A DNA stretch of 64,000 bases from Angiostrongylus vasorum (GCA_018806985.1 JADANN010000446.1:674312-738311); one strand, 5' to 3'; numbered from the stretch's first letter, positions 33,700 to 44,931 are shown. The notes: generated from the letters alone by a model not told the origin. A program made the numbers and translations.

Positions 33700-34815
33700 C
33701 TTTTCTTTTCAGCATGTTATTCAGCAGACGTTTAATTCTTTACACATAGAACACATATAACACAACGGTAGCTCACGTTTCGGCAGTACCGTCTTCGTCA
33801 GACCTGGAAGGGTACACTGATACGTAATTTTCCAGGTCAAACACTTCAACAGCACAAGCAGAAAGATGAAAATTTGAGCCATAATTACGCGATCACCGGC
33901 TTCTCGAAAAACCCACCGTTTTTTACCTGTCTTCCACCGAGGAACAACATCCGCTCAGAGTGGCATATGGTTGATGATTGCACCACCCCACATTAAAAAT
34001 CAATTCTGAGATACGGGGTTAGATCACGTGTTATCTTAGGGCGTGCTTTCCTGCTATTCATTTTCGGATTCTTGACATTTGTCCAAAAAGCCTCGAGAAC
34101 TTTGCGCGTTTGTGTTTTCGTCTCATGTACGAGGATAACGACTTTTACACCAAAAATCGTCTCCACTGTGCTTCTGTATCCCATGCGTGTCTAGTGGGGT
34201 ACTTTGTCTTGCTTTTCGTTTGCGATCTAGTTGTTCTTTTATACGGACACATAAAGATCTTCCCGTTATTCCAACATATTCGTCTCCACAAAGTACCACA
34301 AGAGATCAGGTATATCGTACCTGAACTCATGCAGTCACCGTCCCTGTCATAAGAGCAGATTACGCAATTTTGTGCTTCACATAGACGGTCATAAAGACGG
34401 TTTACGAACTAATTGACGACGAAGGGTATTCGATGGTATTTCAATTATAGCTACCGATTCCTCTAGATCTGCCCTTCTTAAACATCGTTTTATCGCTACA
34501 CTTATTTCACCGCTTATAAAAGGCAAGATAAACGGGATTTTTGTTTCGGCCAAACCGTTCGTTTCGGGGCGTCGCTCTATTTCTAAACTTATCTCGTGAA
34601 ATTAGTTTTTCGTATCCATTGGATATGGCTCCTTGCCGAGCCAAGCTGCTCGATTCCCTCTTCGTGCATGTGTAAGGAACGTGTGCTGAATAACAACCTG
34701 GCCATTGCTGGGAAAAAAAGAGAACGACAGACAACGACAACGACGACGACAACAAAAATGACAACAATAACTTATGCCAACGTAGCGTCAGCTCAACAAG
34801 ATCAGTTTGTATTAT
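33700..34815 (-). mobile_element. Penelope-like element, second subfamily, duplication copy 1
   Basis: Minus-strand order: terminus at 34815 (AGCTCAACAAGATCAGTTTG on the plus strand), linker with KLISRDKFRNRATPRNERFG, GIY-YIG (34330-33993, GTIYLISCGTLWRRICW, frame-broken), then a terminal repeat with a hammerhead-like motif at 33771-33806 whose core is CUGACGA. RT is absent, so it is internally deleted. The twin at 62.1-63.25 kb keeps a better endonuclease. Confidence 0.75.
33771..33806 (-). ncRNA. Hammerhead-like motif, cleavage site lost
   Basis: Core CUGACGA and GAAACGUG are present with a partial stem II between them. Position 17 is G, which does not support cleavage. Twin at 62193-62228. 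Confidence 0.45.
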
Positions 34816-35148
34816 CGCATAAACAAATATATTAACTATTTGTGCAGATGTTATAGAAAGTCGGTCTTTTTAAAGTGGTAACGGGAACAGTCGGGGATAT
34901 TCTTTCTATTTAGTGTTAATGGGGCATACGTAACCAATCGCCTTACCATGAACTTCGTTTCTGTGAGATTAAATCGGAAACAAGCCCTTTCACAGGAATT
35001 ATCAAGGTCTGCAAGCATTCGTGTCGCTTGGCTAATGTTTGTTATAGTAAGAACGATGTCATCAGCAAAGCGAAGATCGTGTCATTCACGAACATCAATT
35101 TTCACTCCCATGTTGTCCCATTTCATTGTTCGTATGACATTGTCAAAG

Positions 35149-35417
35149 GGCGCGTGTGGCGCAGTGGTAGGAGGCGTCCTGCAACACACACATGAAGTCG
35201 ATGCCCGCGCCCCCTGCCCACCAAGCCCTCCATCCCTCGGCAAATTGCGACCAGACTTGTCTGGGAGGATAGCAACACTGGCTCGATACATCATTAGGCC
35301 ACCGCGAGTCATTGTAAAAGCCAGGCATGCATTCAATCACCTCCAACAATACTTAGTGAAGTCGAATGCATGGCGCATCACTCAGGGATTGATCAACGCG
35401 GAGAACTTTACCTTTTT
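35149..35417 (+). repeat. SINE-A copy 10, inserted in RTE palm with target-site duplication
   Basis: Perfect head GGCGCGTGTGGCGCAGTGG. Flanks ATGACATTGTCAAAG (35134-35148) and ATGGCATTGTCTAAG (35418-35432) match at 13 of 15 positions. Across the junction the RTE reading resumes (DNVIRTMKWDNMG side). Confidence 0.92.
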
Positions 35418-36734
35418 ATGGCATTGTCTAAGAAAGCGATAAGCAGTCGTTACGAGATGGTATCCCCGTACCTTAACGATACTTCTGACCTCGATTTTAA
35501 TATTATATTATTATATTATTTAGTGGTAATATTTTGTATCGTTTGCATTTGTATTGTGTTGGTATTTGTTTGTATTTGTTTGTTTGTACTTTGTATAAAT
35601 ATATTATTATTTTATGGAATGGTAATATTTTGACTGCGAAAATTTTATACAACTCGCGAAGAGTCTTTATACATTGAATAGGGAGGCCCTTGCTGTCAAG
35701 GGCTTTCATGATTGTTTCTATCTCAGCTGAGTGTAGAACTTTCTTTAAATATGTGAATGTAGGAGACAGGGCGCCTTCATGTACTCTCGCGATACTTCAA
35801 TGAGCATTGTTAAAGTGTGGATCTGGTCCATGTTATCGAATCCTTTTCGAAACCATGCTTGCTTTCATGGCTGTCTTCCGTCCAGTGTTCTGTCAATGCT
35901 CTTTACGGTGAGTGAAAAGTTTGTAGACGAAGACAGTAAGCAGATTGTTGGATAGTTGCAGATATCGTAGAGGCCGCTCTCCTTGAATAGCAGCACAGTT
36001 TTGCTCGTCTTCCGCTGAATAGGAACCTTGAATTCTAACCGGTAACGTGTGAAGAGCTGAGCCACTCTTTTTGATGAATGCTGGCGAATTTTCCTTCAGT
36101 TGTTTTGGTCATATACCGTCAAGACCTGATAATGTTCGATTCTTCACAGACGATACAGCATCTGGGATTTCGTAAGAAGGAACTAGTGAGACGAGAAATC
36201 CATCTTCTTTCATTTTATATTAGCGCAGGCAGAGGTGACACCTGAGGAGATATGAGTGGTAGTCATGAATAATTTTCTCCACTGCCTTTCTGGAAGGTGT
36301 AAGTGTTCTGCCTTATCATCGGACTGTAATCAACTTGGCTTCGTAATTGATGAAGTTTTAGCGATTTTTGCAAATGCTTTTCCCTGTCTCTCTCGCTTCG
36401 ACCATGACTGCTGCAATTCTGTCGATAAAATATTTATTCTTCGTCGACTTTCTTCATTGTTTTGCAAGTTCGGAAGTGAGTTACCGATTGTTCGTGAAAT
36501 TCCAGGTGGGGTATTAGCTCGACTGCTTCTGAAAACAGACGTCTTTTTTTGATTTCGAAGTTTCCATTTCATGTTGCTGACGTGAAGATGTTGAAAGAAC
36601 CGATCGTATTGGTCGTCGATATTATTAAGAACAGTATCTTCCTAATGGCCGATTAATGAACGAAATAGATCTGAATTTATAGTGGTTTTAAGACTTCGCT
36701 TTTGAATTTAACAGCTTTTCCTTCCTTCCTAAGA

Positions 36735-37020
36735 GGGTGCGTGTGGCGCAGTGGTTGGAGGCCACGGCGACACGCACGTTGAATCGATCCCCGCGCCCAT
36801 GGTCCACCAAGCCTTCCATCTCTCCGAGGTCGGCAAACTGGTATCAGACTTCTCTGGGAGGATAGCAGCACTGACTCGATACATCGGTAGTCCACCGGAG
36901 TCATTGTAAAGGCCAGATATGCATTCAATCACCTCCAACGATATTTAATGAAGTCGAATGCATGGCTCATCCCTCAGGGGATTGATCAACGCCAAGAGCT
37001 TTATCCTTTTTTTATTCTTT
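36735..37020 (+). repeat. SINE-A copy 11, inserted in RTE endonuclease to RT region
   Basis: Head GTGTGGCGCAGTGGTTGGAGG then a shortened B-box side (CGTTGAATCGATCCCC), full body, TTTATCCTTTTTTTATTCTT end. RTE coding sequence flanks it on both sides. The duplication could not be resolved because of the T-rich tail. Confidence 0.9.
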
Positions 37021-37929
37021 TTTTTGATATACGATCTCCTAGGCCGGTGTAGAACTGTGCCCTTACGACGACTTCGACTTGGCAAAACCATAGATCTCAT
37101 ACGACGTGGTCTATTTCGTTGTGGTACTCTCCATTGTTAGACCCCCACGTCCAGCGTTGAGGGTGGGGCTTTGGAATTGCGAATTACGATGAATGGTCTT
37201 AGTCATCATGGTAAACTCAGATAGCCGCTCATCCTACCTGTTCCATTTCAATCCGTTGGTCCCAATGGGACGTTCTTTTTGATCCTAACTTGACGTAAAG
37301 TTTTCAATGATACCCTCAAACAATGTGTGGTCTTCAATGCAGACGTTCTCCAAGTCCATGTAGAACACTCCGACTTCGTCTTCGTCGTAGCTTGATGTCG
37401 ATGCGTGAGCAACAAAGACTGTAAAAGCTGATATTGATCCGCATCTCGTCAACCATAGAGGTCCGATTCGGGTTGTTAAATATTCCGATGAATCGATCAT
37501 AGTGTCAAACTCGTGTTGAAGAGAGCGCCGACGTCATTGACCTTTCTACTCTCGCATGTTGCTGGGAACCGTTCTTCTCCGGTCTCATAGACCGCGTCGA
37601 AAGACTGGCGTCTCCTCGTCTCGGCCAGGCCGATGACGTCGTATTTCATCCTTCTTGCTTGCACGATCAAGTCTTCTATCGAAAGCTCAGATGCAAATGC
37701 GCCTGCACTGTAGGTACAGAACGTCAGCTGTCCCTTTGCGGTTTAGGAAGATTGATGTAGAAACCATGACATTTTAGAAGCTTGTCCGTACTCGTCATAC
37801 CCACCAGTTCCGTGTCGGGGCTGTTCTGGGTTCAACAGAATGAGGCCCGTTCATTTTTATTGTGTTTAGCCTTGGTCACCCACGGATATCTTTCTGAGCT
37901 CTGGAACATACATGCGTCGTTTTCTTGTT

Positions 37930-39895
37930 CTGCTATCGCGAGGTTGTTGGACAGCATATATTTACTTCCATAAAAAAACACAATACAATATAACAGTAGC
38001 TGACATAGTATTGCCTTCTTCAGAGCCTGGAAGAGTACACTGATATACAATTTACTAGGCCAAACGCCTCAATAACACTTACAAAAACTCGAAAAACTCT
38101 ATGGCAATCACATGATCAACAGCTTCTCGGAAAAAACTCACCACTTTTTTACATGACTTCCAATGAAGAAGATTAGAACAGCTGATTATAGTCGCACATG
38201 GTTGATGATTGCACCACCCTACATTAGAAACTGATGCGAACATATGAGGTCAGGTCGCGTATGACCTCTGGGCTTTCATCCCTGCTATTCATTGTAGGGG
38301 TTTTTGGCATTTATCCAAAAAAGCCTCAAGAAGTTTTCGCGCTGGTGTTTTAGTCTCCTCTGCAAGGATATTGACTTTTACTTCAAAAATCGTCTCCACT
38401 ATGCTTTTGTATCTTGTGCGTGCCTAGTGGGATACTTTATCATAGTTTTCGTTTGCCATCTAGGTGTTCTTTTACACGGATACACAAAGGTCTGCCCGTT
38501 TCGCCAATATATTCATCTCCGCAGTTATTACAAGAGATCAGGTATATCTTACCTGAACTCGTGGGGTTACTATTTCGTAGCCACTGGAGATGGCTATTTG
38601 CCGAGCCAAGTCGCGCGATTCCTCCTTTAGTTCGCTGGTTGTGCACACAGAGGTGGCTGTTCGAAACATGTTTCTCACAAACGCCCTCTTTGTGTGTGTG
38701 AAGGGTGGGAAGAAAGGAAATGAACGAGGATGTTCTTTTTACGTGCCTTTCGGTACCACTTTGTCATGTAACCGCTACTTGATAGGTTTATTTGAACGTA
38801 TAAAAACGGAAGCCAGTTTTTTCTCGATTTCTCCCGGGTGAACTTAGTGTACTCAGACTGCTCGTTAAATAATTCAAAGCATTTGTCCATCTCCTCCTGC
38901 GTAGAGAAGACGACAAAACAATCATCTACATATCTGCAGTAGAGTAGTGGCCGGAGATCGAGAACAGGGGCTTCTATCTTAGACATAAACACAATGGCAA
39001 GGCTTGGTGCCAGTCGCTGTCCCATAGCCAACCCCTTATTTGCACGAAATATTTCCCAGACCATCCGAAAATTGAGCAATTTAGGCACTCCTCTAGGGAG
39101 AGCCATTAGCTGCTGGATGGACAAGCCATGCATATTTATTCTCCTTTCATGTTCAGCAAGAAGTTCCGAAGATGGCTTGCATTGCGGAGTCATTCGATAC
39201 GTTGGTGTACAGCGCAGTAACGTCGAAAGGACTCCATCACGTGCTCGTTATTAGGAGATGCATTACGTAGACATTCCAGGAACATGTGGGTGTTTGTAGG
39301 GTGAGCTGGAATATCTTTAAGCAACTGGGTTCGTATTAGGATTAGAAACCAGGTTATCCTATCCATTGGCACGTCTACACAGCTGATGATTGGTCTAACC
39401 TTAAATGATGAGGGATTAGTTGACACGAGATCATCAGGTGATGCCAACTTATGTGTTTTAATAAGTAGCTATAGGGCAGGACATGTTGGTTTATCGATAT
39501 TAAAGTGCGAAACAACTGATGATTTTAAACCTGCAGCCTTTGCCACACTGACTCACTGATTGTTTAGCTTTCGGTATTGACTTTTATATTCCTTTTCAGA
39601 GGATGGGCAATACAGCGTAGCATCTCTAAGATGTTCCTTTGTTATCTCAACATCCAGCAGGCGAGGAATAACTACGAACACTCCCCCCTTATCACTAACA
39701 GACAATCTTGTTGTTTCGGAATTTATTAATTCTCCAATTTCTTGCATGCCACATTTTTTGAGCGGCTGTAAGGTTAGAGATAAACTTTCAATCGCGGTAG
39801 TGATTAAGGGTCGGGGTGATGTTGCCTCATTTGAGCCGTAGATCACTGAAGAAGAGCGGACTCGGTACGGCGCCGGCGACACCACATCGGGAAGA
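37930..39895 (-). mobile_element. Penelope-like retroelement, best-preserved reverse transcriptase
   Basis: Minus strand: N-terminal region 39885-39553 (KKCGMQEIGELINSETTRL), 39447-39190 (FKVRPIISCVDVPMDRITWF), RT 39193-38675 open for 172 codons with KGLAMGQRLAPSLAIVFMSK, catalytic CRYVDDCF at about 38917-38940, and FTREKSRKNWLPFL. GIY-YIG 38590-38310 (GKIYLISCNNCGDEYIGETG, LCIRVKEHLDGK) is joined early to a decayed linker. The terminal repeat is at 38300-37930 with an eroded hammerhead (core CUGAAGA). A frame break near 39190 separates HVMESF from the RT. Confidence 0.92.
38675..39193 (-). pseudogene. PLE reverse transcriptase core with intact YVDD
   Basis: 172 codons open. It contains the motif before the palm (RINMHGLSIQQLMAL), the AMGQRLAPSLAI block and the catalytic YVDD, followed by STQEEMDKCFELFNEQ and the primer-grip-like FTREK...NWLPFL. 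Family RTs are part of one long protein ending in the GIY-YIG domain; here the frame closes after a run of RKARKKN. It is the youngest-looking RT in the window. Confidence 0.85.
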
Positions 39896-39899
39896 CAAA

Positions 39900-40010
39900 C
39901 TACTGTGAACCATCAACTCACATTATCGGTTCTGAGGAAGGCGAAGACGTCGAAACGTTAGCCTCATAAACATCTTTATCAGCCACGTGTTAGCTCAACA
40001 ATCCAAGAAG
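39900..40010 (+). mobile_element. PLE terminus, inverted relative to the adjacent element
   Basis: Plus strand: GGTTCTGAGGAAGGCGAAG, ACGTCGAAACGTTAGCCTC, and CGTGTTAGCTCAACAATCC. It bounds the 5' side of the PLE at 37.9-39.9 kb, so the element has terminal repeats in opposite orientations. Confidence 0.7.
39927..39964 (+). ncRNA. Hammerhead-ribozyme-like motif, best candidate
   Basis: GGUU, core CUGAGGA, A, stem II GGCG-AAGA-CGUC (one G-U), GAAA, CGUU, AGCC. Stem I pairs GGUU with AGCC (one G-U). Stem III ACGU is self-complementary and the cleavage triplet is GUU. All invariant core bases are present. Confidence 0.65.
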
Positions 40011-40390
40011 AAGGTTAACGTTTGATCCTACCACGGACTACTAGGACTCCTAAAAGATATATGCCGGAAATAGATAAGTTTGCAGAAAGGCTTTCATCAG
40101 TACATGTGTGAAAGCTAATGGAAGGAGAACAATGATTAAACACTTTGATAAAAGTGTCGTCGGGACATGTGCGACTATGTTTCCATTATCACCCCTATTA
40201 ACGAATATGGGAATAACTGCTTTTATACGGAGTGAATGACGGACAAGATCTATAGCAATCTTTTCTATCGACAGTCTCTGTTTCGGAACCAAAATTCTCC
40301 GCTGAGTAAAAAAAGCCGTTTAAGATTCTCTTTTTTGAAGTCCGAGATTTTTTTTATTATCTTAATATAACACCGGTGGGGTTTGGGGAG
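40010..40390. other. Unassigned sequence
   Basis: Between the PLE terminus and SINE-C copy 1; nothing recognised. Confidence 0.35.
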
Positions 40391-40698
40391 AGATGATAGC
40401 GCAGCGGTTAATGATGCCATAGATCAGAAATCAAAAGCCTAACTACGACCCACTGCTATACTCTCCACTTCAGTCCACGTGGAGCGCCTTTGCTATATCT
40501 CTAAGATTGCAAGAAGAATCGACTCGACCAGCATTCTGCGACATTCATAAGGACGACGAAAGCCTCAAGCATCAGTAAGCAACATGGAAATGTTCGAAGA
40601 CCATTGCTGGCGATGACTATCGAATGCCAGAAGTGCCAGGATCCGCACAGTAGATGAATGAAGGGTCACATAAAACAACAAATAAAAAATAAATAACT
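40390..40698 (+). repeat. SINE-C copy 1
   Basis: tRNA-like head GATAGCGCAGCGGTTAATG with a weak B box (CCTAACTACGACCC). The end has GAAGTGCCAGGATCCGCACA, GTAGATGAA and an A-rich AAATAAAAAATAAATAA tail. Confidence 0.65.
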
Positions 40699-40699
40699 T

Positions 40700-41160
40700 A
40701 ACGGCACCACTACTTCCATTGTTTTGGCTCGATTCATTGTGGTGATTCCACTTTGAGTGCAAATTCAAATCCTGAACAAATGGCAAAAAAAGACAAGCTC
40801 AATCTTGAGAAAATCGATAAATTCTTTTCTTCTTCATTTTTGTATTTCTTTTGTGACGATGTTTTCTCATTTACTCGCTGTTGGTCTGAAGACTCTAGAA
40901 ATTTCTCAAACACGATCAAAATACGAGAAGGCTCTACACCGAACCACTGTCCACTGCTGCACACCGAACCGCTGATACCTTCAGATCAGGTCTGCTGAGT
41001 CTCTACGCGCTGTTCTGCTTGCAGAGAGTGGTAACCGCTGAGTTAATTTTGCCCACTGTCTACAACTATGACATTTCAACAGAATTTGAAAAAATAAAAC
41101 TTTTCAGACGTTCTGCTGCTTTTTTTGTGGGTGATCAATCTAAATATTTCGAATTCACTC
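40700..41160. other. Possible exon, otherwise unassigned
   Basis: A plus-strand frame (40753-40998) starts polar and Lys-rich (EQMAKKDKLNLEKIDKFFSS) then FTRCWSEDSRNF and ends DQVC. It could be an exon, but no acceptor or domain is clear. Confidence 0.25.
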
Positions 41161-41570
41161 GCGTGTTTTAGCTTATTATTTACTGCCACTCTTTTTTAAT
41201 CAAAGGGTATATTGCGAAATATTACTTCAATGATGCTGAAATATTTGCAACACTCCGGATCCCAGGTGTTTGCGGTGGGGAACGAACGCGCTATTGTCCT
41301 TTCCGCGGAGTAACGCGTTCACCACCACACCATCCGGGCCCTTCGTTTCGCCCGTCTCTCAGTTAGTTCTATCGATCTCTGCCATCAGCAATCACCCGTC
41401 AGGGGGAATGATCTGGGGAGCCCAAATCGGCAACGGACCCAGTTAAGCTGAGGCTATAGTTATAATCACAATTTTAACTTATTACTTACTGCCACTCTTT
41501 TTTAATGGCAGAGTATATTGCGAAATTTAACTTCAACGATGCTAAAATACTTGCGGAACTCACTCGCGTG
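41160..41570 (-). repeat. SINE-B dimer
   Basis: From 41570 (minus strand): end of a first unit with GCATCGTTGAAGTTAAATTT, GCAATATACTCTGCC and an AGTGGCAGTAAGTAATAAG tail. A full second unit follows with CAGCTTAACTGGGTCCG, head TGGTGTGGTGGTGAACGCG, CGCGTTCGTTCCCC and the same type of tail (GCAATATACCC, GTGGCAGTAAATAATAAGC). Confidence 0.8.
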
Positions 41571-41646
41571 TATTTGCCGCGAGGTGAAAGAAGGATTGAA
41601 GAGGCCATTCTCTACCTCGTAGAAAACTTTCACTTCCTTTTTAATA

Positions 41647-41844
41647 CTATCGCCCGTTTCTGGCGTTCTTTATCACTATTGCTCCTTGTACGCTATTGTC
41701 TCTTAATTTATTACGAAGCAACTTCAGTCGAACTTTCAGCAATACACCACGTGATTGGCAGTGGCACTGCATAGAACCTTGGGACTCTCCTCTCATGCCC
41801 ATCACTATATTATGCACTTTGTTACCCTCATAGAAATATGACAT
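41647..41844 (-). CDS. Candidate small ORF, unknown
   Basis: ATG-started minus-strand frame of 65 residues: MSYFYEGNKVHNIVMGM, then CHCQSRGVLLKVRLKLLRNK and a basic end. Protein-like composition, no recognised domain, no repeat match. It lies just outside the mariner element. Confidence 0.25.
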   Translation of the reverse strand: MSYFYEGNKVHNIVMGMRGESQGSMQCHCQSRGVLLKVRLKLLRNKLRDNSVQGAIVIKNARNGR

Positions 41845-41899
41845 CGCATAGTGCGCGAAGACGGCCCATCTAACTACTAAACTCGTCTGAGCAGTACTA

Positions 41900-43034
41900 G
41901 GTTGTTCGGAAATAAATGAGCGCTTTTAACCTTATTAGTTAAATGTCATAGCCTTCTTTAAACAAAGCTTTATTAATTGAAATAAAAACCATTCAAATCT
42001 ACACATTTTCGAGAAGCAATTTATTCATTTCATTTTCATTAAATTCTGGAGTTTTGGAAGCGATGAATTCGTTGAAGACACTTTTTGCGTCATTGTGGTT
42101 GGTGAAGCATTTCTCGCACAGGAACTTCTCAAGGTGCTCGAAAAAAGTGGTAGTCGTAGGCGGAAGGTCTGATTAATATGGCGGGTGAGGCGAAGCTACG
42201 TAGCCCATCTTTCAACTTCGGCAGCGCTGGTTCCACAACGTGAGACCAGGCGTTGTCGTGGAAAAGGATTTGTCCTTTTCTGTTGACTAGTGCCGGTCGC
42301 TGTTTTCGGAGTTCACGGTGCATTTTGTCGATTTGTTATCAATATTACTCTGCCGTAATCGTTTCGCCCAGATTCAAAAAGCTGTGAAGAAAAAGCCTGG
42401 CTGCTGGCTGCAGACCTCCAAACAGTCACCATAACCTTTTTTGGTGCAATTTCGGCTTTGGGAATTGGTGTAGAGCCCTAATCGCAATCCAACTATTGAG
42501 ATGGACCTCGCCGGGGTTGTCGTGCACAATCCACTTGTAGTCGACCCATTTCGATCAAGAAAGGATCGCTTTTGTTGCGGAGAATAACAGCAGGCGACAC
42601 TTCAAAACGGTTCGTGAGGCAGTCTCGTCTAGAGTTTTTTTGTCTTTCCTATGCGATTCAGGTGAGTGGAAATTGTTCCTGTGCCGAAGCCAAGCTGTTC
42701 TGCAAGCTCACGAACAGTTCATCGCGTGTTTGCTTCCATTAGTGCCTCCACTGCCGTCGTCAAGTTCATTGGGACGCCCATCGCCTTCCTTAACTTCGAA
42801 GTCGACATTACAAGATTGGAATTTCCGGAACCATGTTTTTTTTGTTGCTGACCAGCTCTAAATTGGTAAAAAAAAAGAGTTACTTTTGACAAAAAAATAA
42901 AAGACGATTGAAAAGGGCATAAAATCAGCTTTTCGAAAATAAATAACACTGAAAGGTACAAAGAATGCTTTATTTGTAAAGAAAAACACCAAAACAATAA
43001 AAGTCTTAAAACGCTCATTTATTTCTGAATAACC
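41900..43034 (-). mobile_element. Mariner-family DNA transposon, decayed, both terminal repeats present
   Basis: Terminal inverted repeats: left GGTTGTTCGGAAATAAATGA at 41900, right (reversed) GGTTATTCAGAAATAAATGA ending at 43034. TA precedes the left end; the right TA is lost. The transposase on the minus strand is broken but recognisable. Blocks are VDYKWIVHDNPGEVHLNSW-like near 42545-42490, then ILFHDNAWSHVVEPAL near 42270 with the HDNA motif of the second catalytic Asp, GYVASPHPPY and FFEHLEKFLCEKCFTNHND toward the C-terminus near 42140-42060. Length 1.13 kb is a little under the usual 1.3 kb. Confidence 0.92.
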
Positions 43035-43207
43035 AAGCACAACCAAAGGGATGCTGAGACATGAGCAAAAACTCGGAATCTCAACTGAGCTTCGAAACTG
43101 CCATTACTTTCATCAGAGTCTCCCCTGCTCCTTACCACACCAACCAAGGTCTTTTGCCTTTCTCTTAGCCAATTTTTCACTCCGTCGGTGCTACCAGCAT
43201 TAGCTTG

Positions 43208-43531
43208 TCAATGAGAAGTGCATTTTTGTTCTAAGATTTGCACCAAAAATATACCACATACGTAGTGAAAATGCCGGAGGTTACTATTTACAAGTTCAAA
43301 CCATGCATCGTAAAGGTTGTAACAGTTGGAAAATGGCAGTTTATGAGCAGTTGTTTGCAGAACTCGATGAATTAACGAGCGTTCGTCTGTGTCAAACTTT
43401 AAACACAACTCTTTGATGAATAATCTGAAAACCTGCTTGAAAAACACGAGAAGAAATTGTTTTATTCTCGACGGATGACAGTCTGTTGCTGTCGTTGAAA
43501 TATGACGACATTCACATGCCGAAAGGAGCAC
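43208..43531 (-). CDS. Candidate exon of an unidentified gene
   Basis: Minus strand: a strong acceptor GTTTTCAG (near 43438) precedes an open frame with LFIKELCLKFDTDERSLIHR, then HKLPFSNCYNLYDAWFELVN. CTACGTATGTGG offers a possible donor near 43258; otherwise the frame ends at TGA near 43208. Not repeat-derived as far as can be seen. No family recognised. Confidence 0.35.
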   Translation of the reverse strand: MLLSACECRHISTTATDCHPSRIKQFLLVFFKQVFRLFIKELCLKFDTDERSLIHRVLQTTAHKLPFSNCYNLYDAWFELVNSNLRHFHYVCGIFLVQILEQKCTSH

Positions 43532-43726
43532 GTCTAGTTGTTACTACTCTCACAAGAACCACCCTCAAAAAATTTCTCCAGCACGTCGCATCATTTTTCA
43601 GAGAAATGTGTTTGAGAAAAAATTTTATACGTCCGTCGTAACGTAGTTGCTCTATGATTGAAAAAAAAGTTATGTGGATATCACAAAGATGCGTCGTACC
43701 ATTTTAACTTAATCTGTTCTTTGGTG

Positions 43727-43968
43727 AAAGGTAAAGCTCTCGGCGTTAATAAATTCCTGAGGGTGTACCATGCATTCGACCTCATCAAGAGTGCTTAGAG
43801 GTGGCACACCGATGTATCGTGCCAGTACTGCTAATCTTCTAGGCAGGTTTAGTAGCAGTCTTGGATCCCAGAGCGATGGAAGCCTTACTGAGCTCAGGGC
43901 ACGAGATCCAAACAAAAGACCACGTGGGTATTGCAGGGCACATCTAACCACTACACTACACACGCCCT
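43727..43968 (-). repeat. SINE-A copy 12, diverged
   Basis: GTAAAGCTCTCGGCGTTAAT at the tail end and ATCTAACCACTACACTACAC at the head end (plus-strand reading). The middle is shortened and altered. Confidence 0.75.
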
Positions 43969-44261
43969 ATCTATATTCCCATGAACTAATAACAGTGCAA
44001 CTAGTGTTTTCACACTGGATACTGGCGGCTGGTCATTGAAGTCGAGTCGCACTTGTGCTTAGTTGGCACGTGGGTTCGATCGCGACCATTTCACAACGGC
44101 ATCGCAGAGTTTTAGAATAGGCAGCTTTTCCTTATTCATCTATGGGCGCAATGTTGCTATTATGCAACACATTTCCTTATATTTCAAAACATATCGCTGT
44201 CTTAATTGAGAAGAAGTTTCTTGGGCATTTTGAATGTGTTTATGTATTTCTTCCAACAGAT

Positions 44262-44580
44262 TATTTTATTTTATTTTATCCGACTCGTCTTCACATCTAC
44301 TGTGCTGAGGATCCCGGCACTTCTCACAGTCGATTCGTTTCTTCGCATCCAACATCCACTAAGATCTCAAAACTTTCACGCGATTCTCACTGGAACCCCT
44401 GGGATAGCCGGGCTAAAGCATTCCAAACTGAATTGTAGAGAGTGATTTTTTTCCCGGACAAGTCCGTTACCAATCCCTCGAATTCAGATGGATGAGAGGT
44501 TCTGTGAGACCGGGGCAGGATTGAACCGACTCCGTGTTCGTGATGACCGCTACCACTGCCCTTGTGTCATCCGCCCTTTA
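44262..44580 (-). repeat. SINE-C copy 2, with (TAAAA)n tail
   Basis: Minus strand: head ACAAGGGCAGTGGTAGCGG (A box) and GTCGGTTCAATCCTGCCCC (B box), GGTAACGGACTTGTCCGGG, GAAGTGCCGGGATCCTCAGC, CAGTAGATGTGAAG and a GATAAAATAAAATAAAAT tail. This copy defines the family. Confidence 0.8.
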
Positions 44581-44645
44581 TGATCCATAATAACAAATGC
44601 GGATGGAAAAAATACCGAATTCCTGGTTTAATATCGATTTCTGTA

Positions 44646-44931
44646 TGCGCTACACTAGCGAAGGGTAGTGGAGGCACCATTGTGACGCACTCGTGAAATC
44701 GATCCCCGCGCCCATGGACGATCCAATCCTTCCAACCCTCCGGGGTCGGCAAATTCTTATCAGACTGGTCTGGAAGGATAGCAGCACTGGCTTGATACAT
44801 CGGCAGATCACCGCGAGTCATTGTAAAGGCCAGATATGCATTCAATCACCTTCCAACTATGCTTAATGAAGTCGAATGCATGGCACATCCCTAAAGCGAT
44901 TGATCAACGCCGAGAGCTTTATCCTTTTTTT
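44646..44931 (+). repeat. SINE-A copy 13
   Basis: Head partly decayed (GAAGGGTAGTGGAGGC, GAAATCGATCCCCGC), body and AGAGCTTTATCC end well preserved. Confidence 0.9.

Larger units (their letters stand above)
25494..34815 (+). repeat. Segmental duplication, copy 1
   Basis: Homologous in the same orientation to 56785-63247. The offset is about 30.6 kb up to the SINE-A at 29258 and about 28.4 kb from the SINE-A at 31451 onward. Copy 1 alone has about 750 bases at 26064-26812 and about 2.2 kb between the two SINEs. Homology ends near 34810, where copy 2 enters an RTE 3' end. Confidence 0.95.
34868..37890 (-). mobile_element. RTE-type LINE, long decayed copy with two SINE insertions
   Basis: Minus-strand order from 37885: 5' UTR (ACGGGCCTCATTC matches 12828), endonuclease in many frames (DSSEYLTTRIGPL, YDEDEVGVFYMDLENVC at about 37370, ERLSEF near 37225), linker 36572-36330, RT fingers and palm 36065-35500 (TVLLFKESGLYDICNYPT), and RT motif C near 35055-35085 reading LRFADDIVL, where both catalytic Asp survive. 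It ends truncated near 34868. SINE-A copies split it at 36735-37020 and 35149-35417. A 98-base duplication-like insert sits at 35521-35633. Confidence 0.9.

Noticed and set aside
34948..35442. A 164-codon plus-strand ORF
   Set aside because: It is the antisense of the RTE reverse transcriptase joined to a SINE-A.
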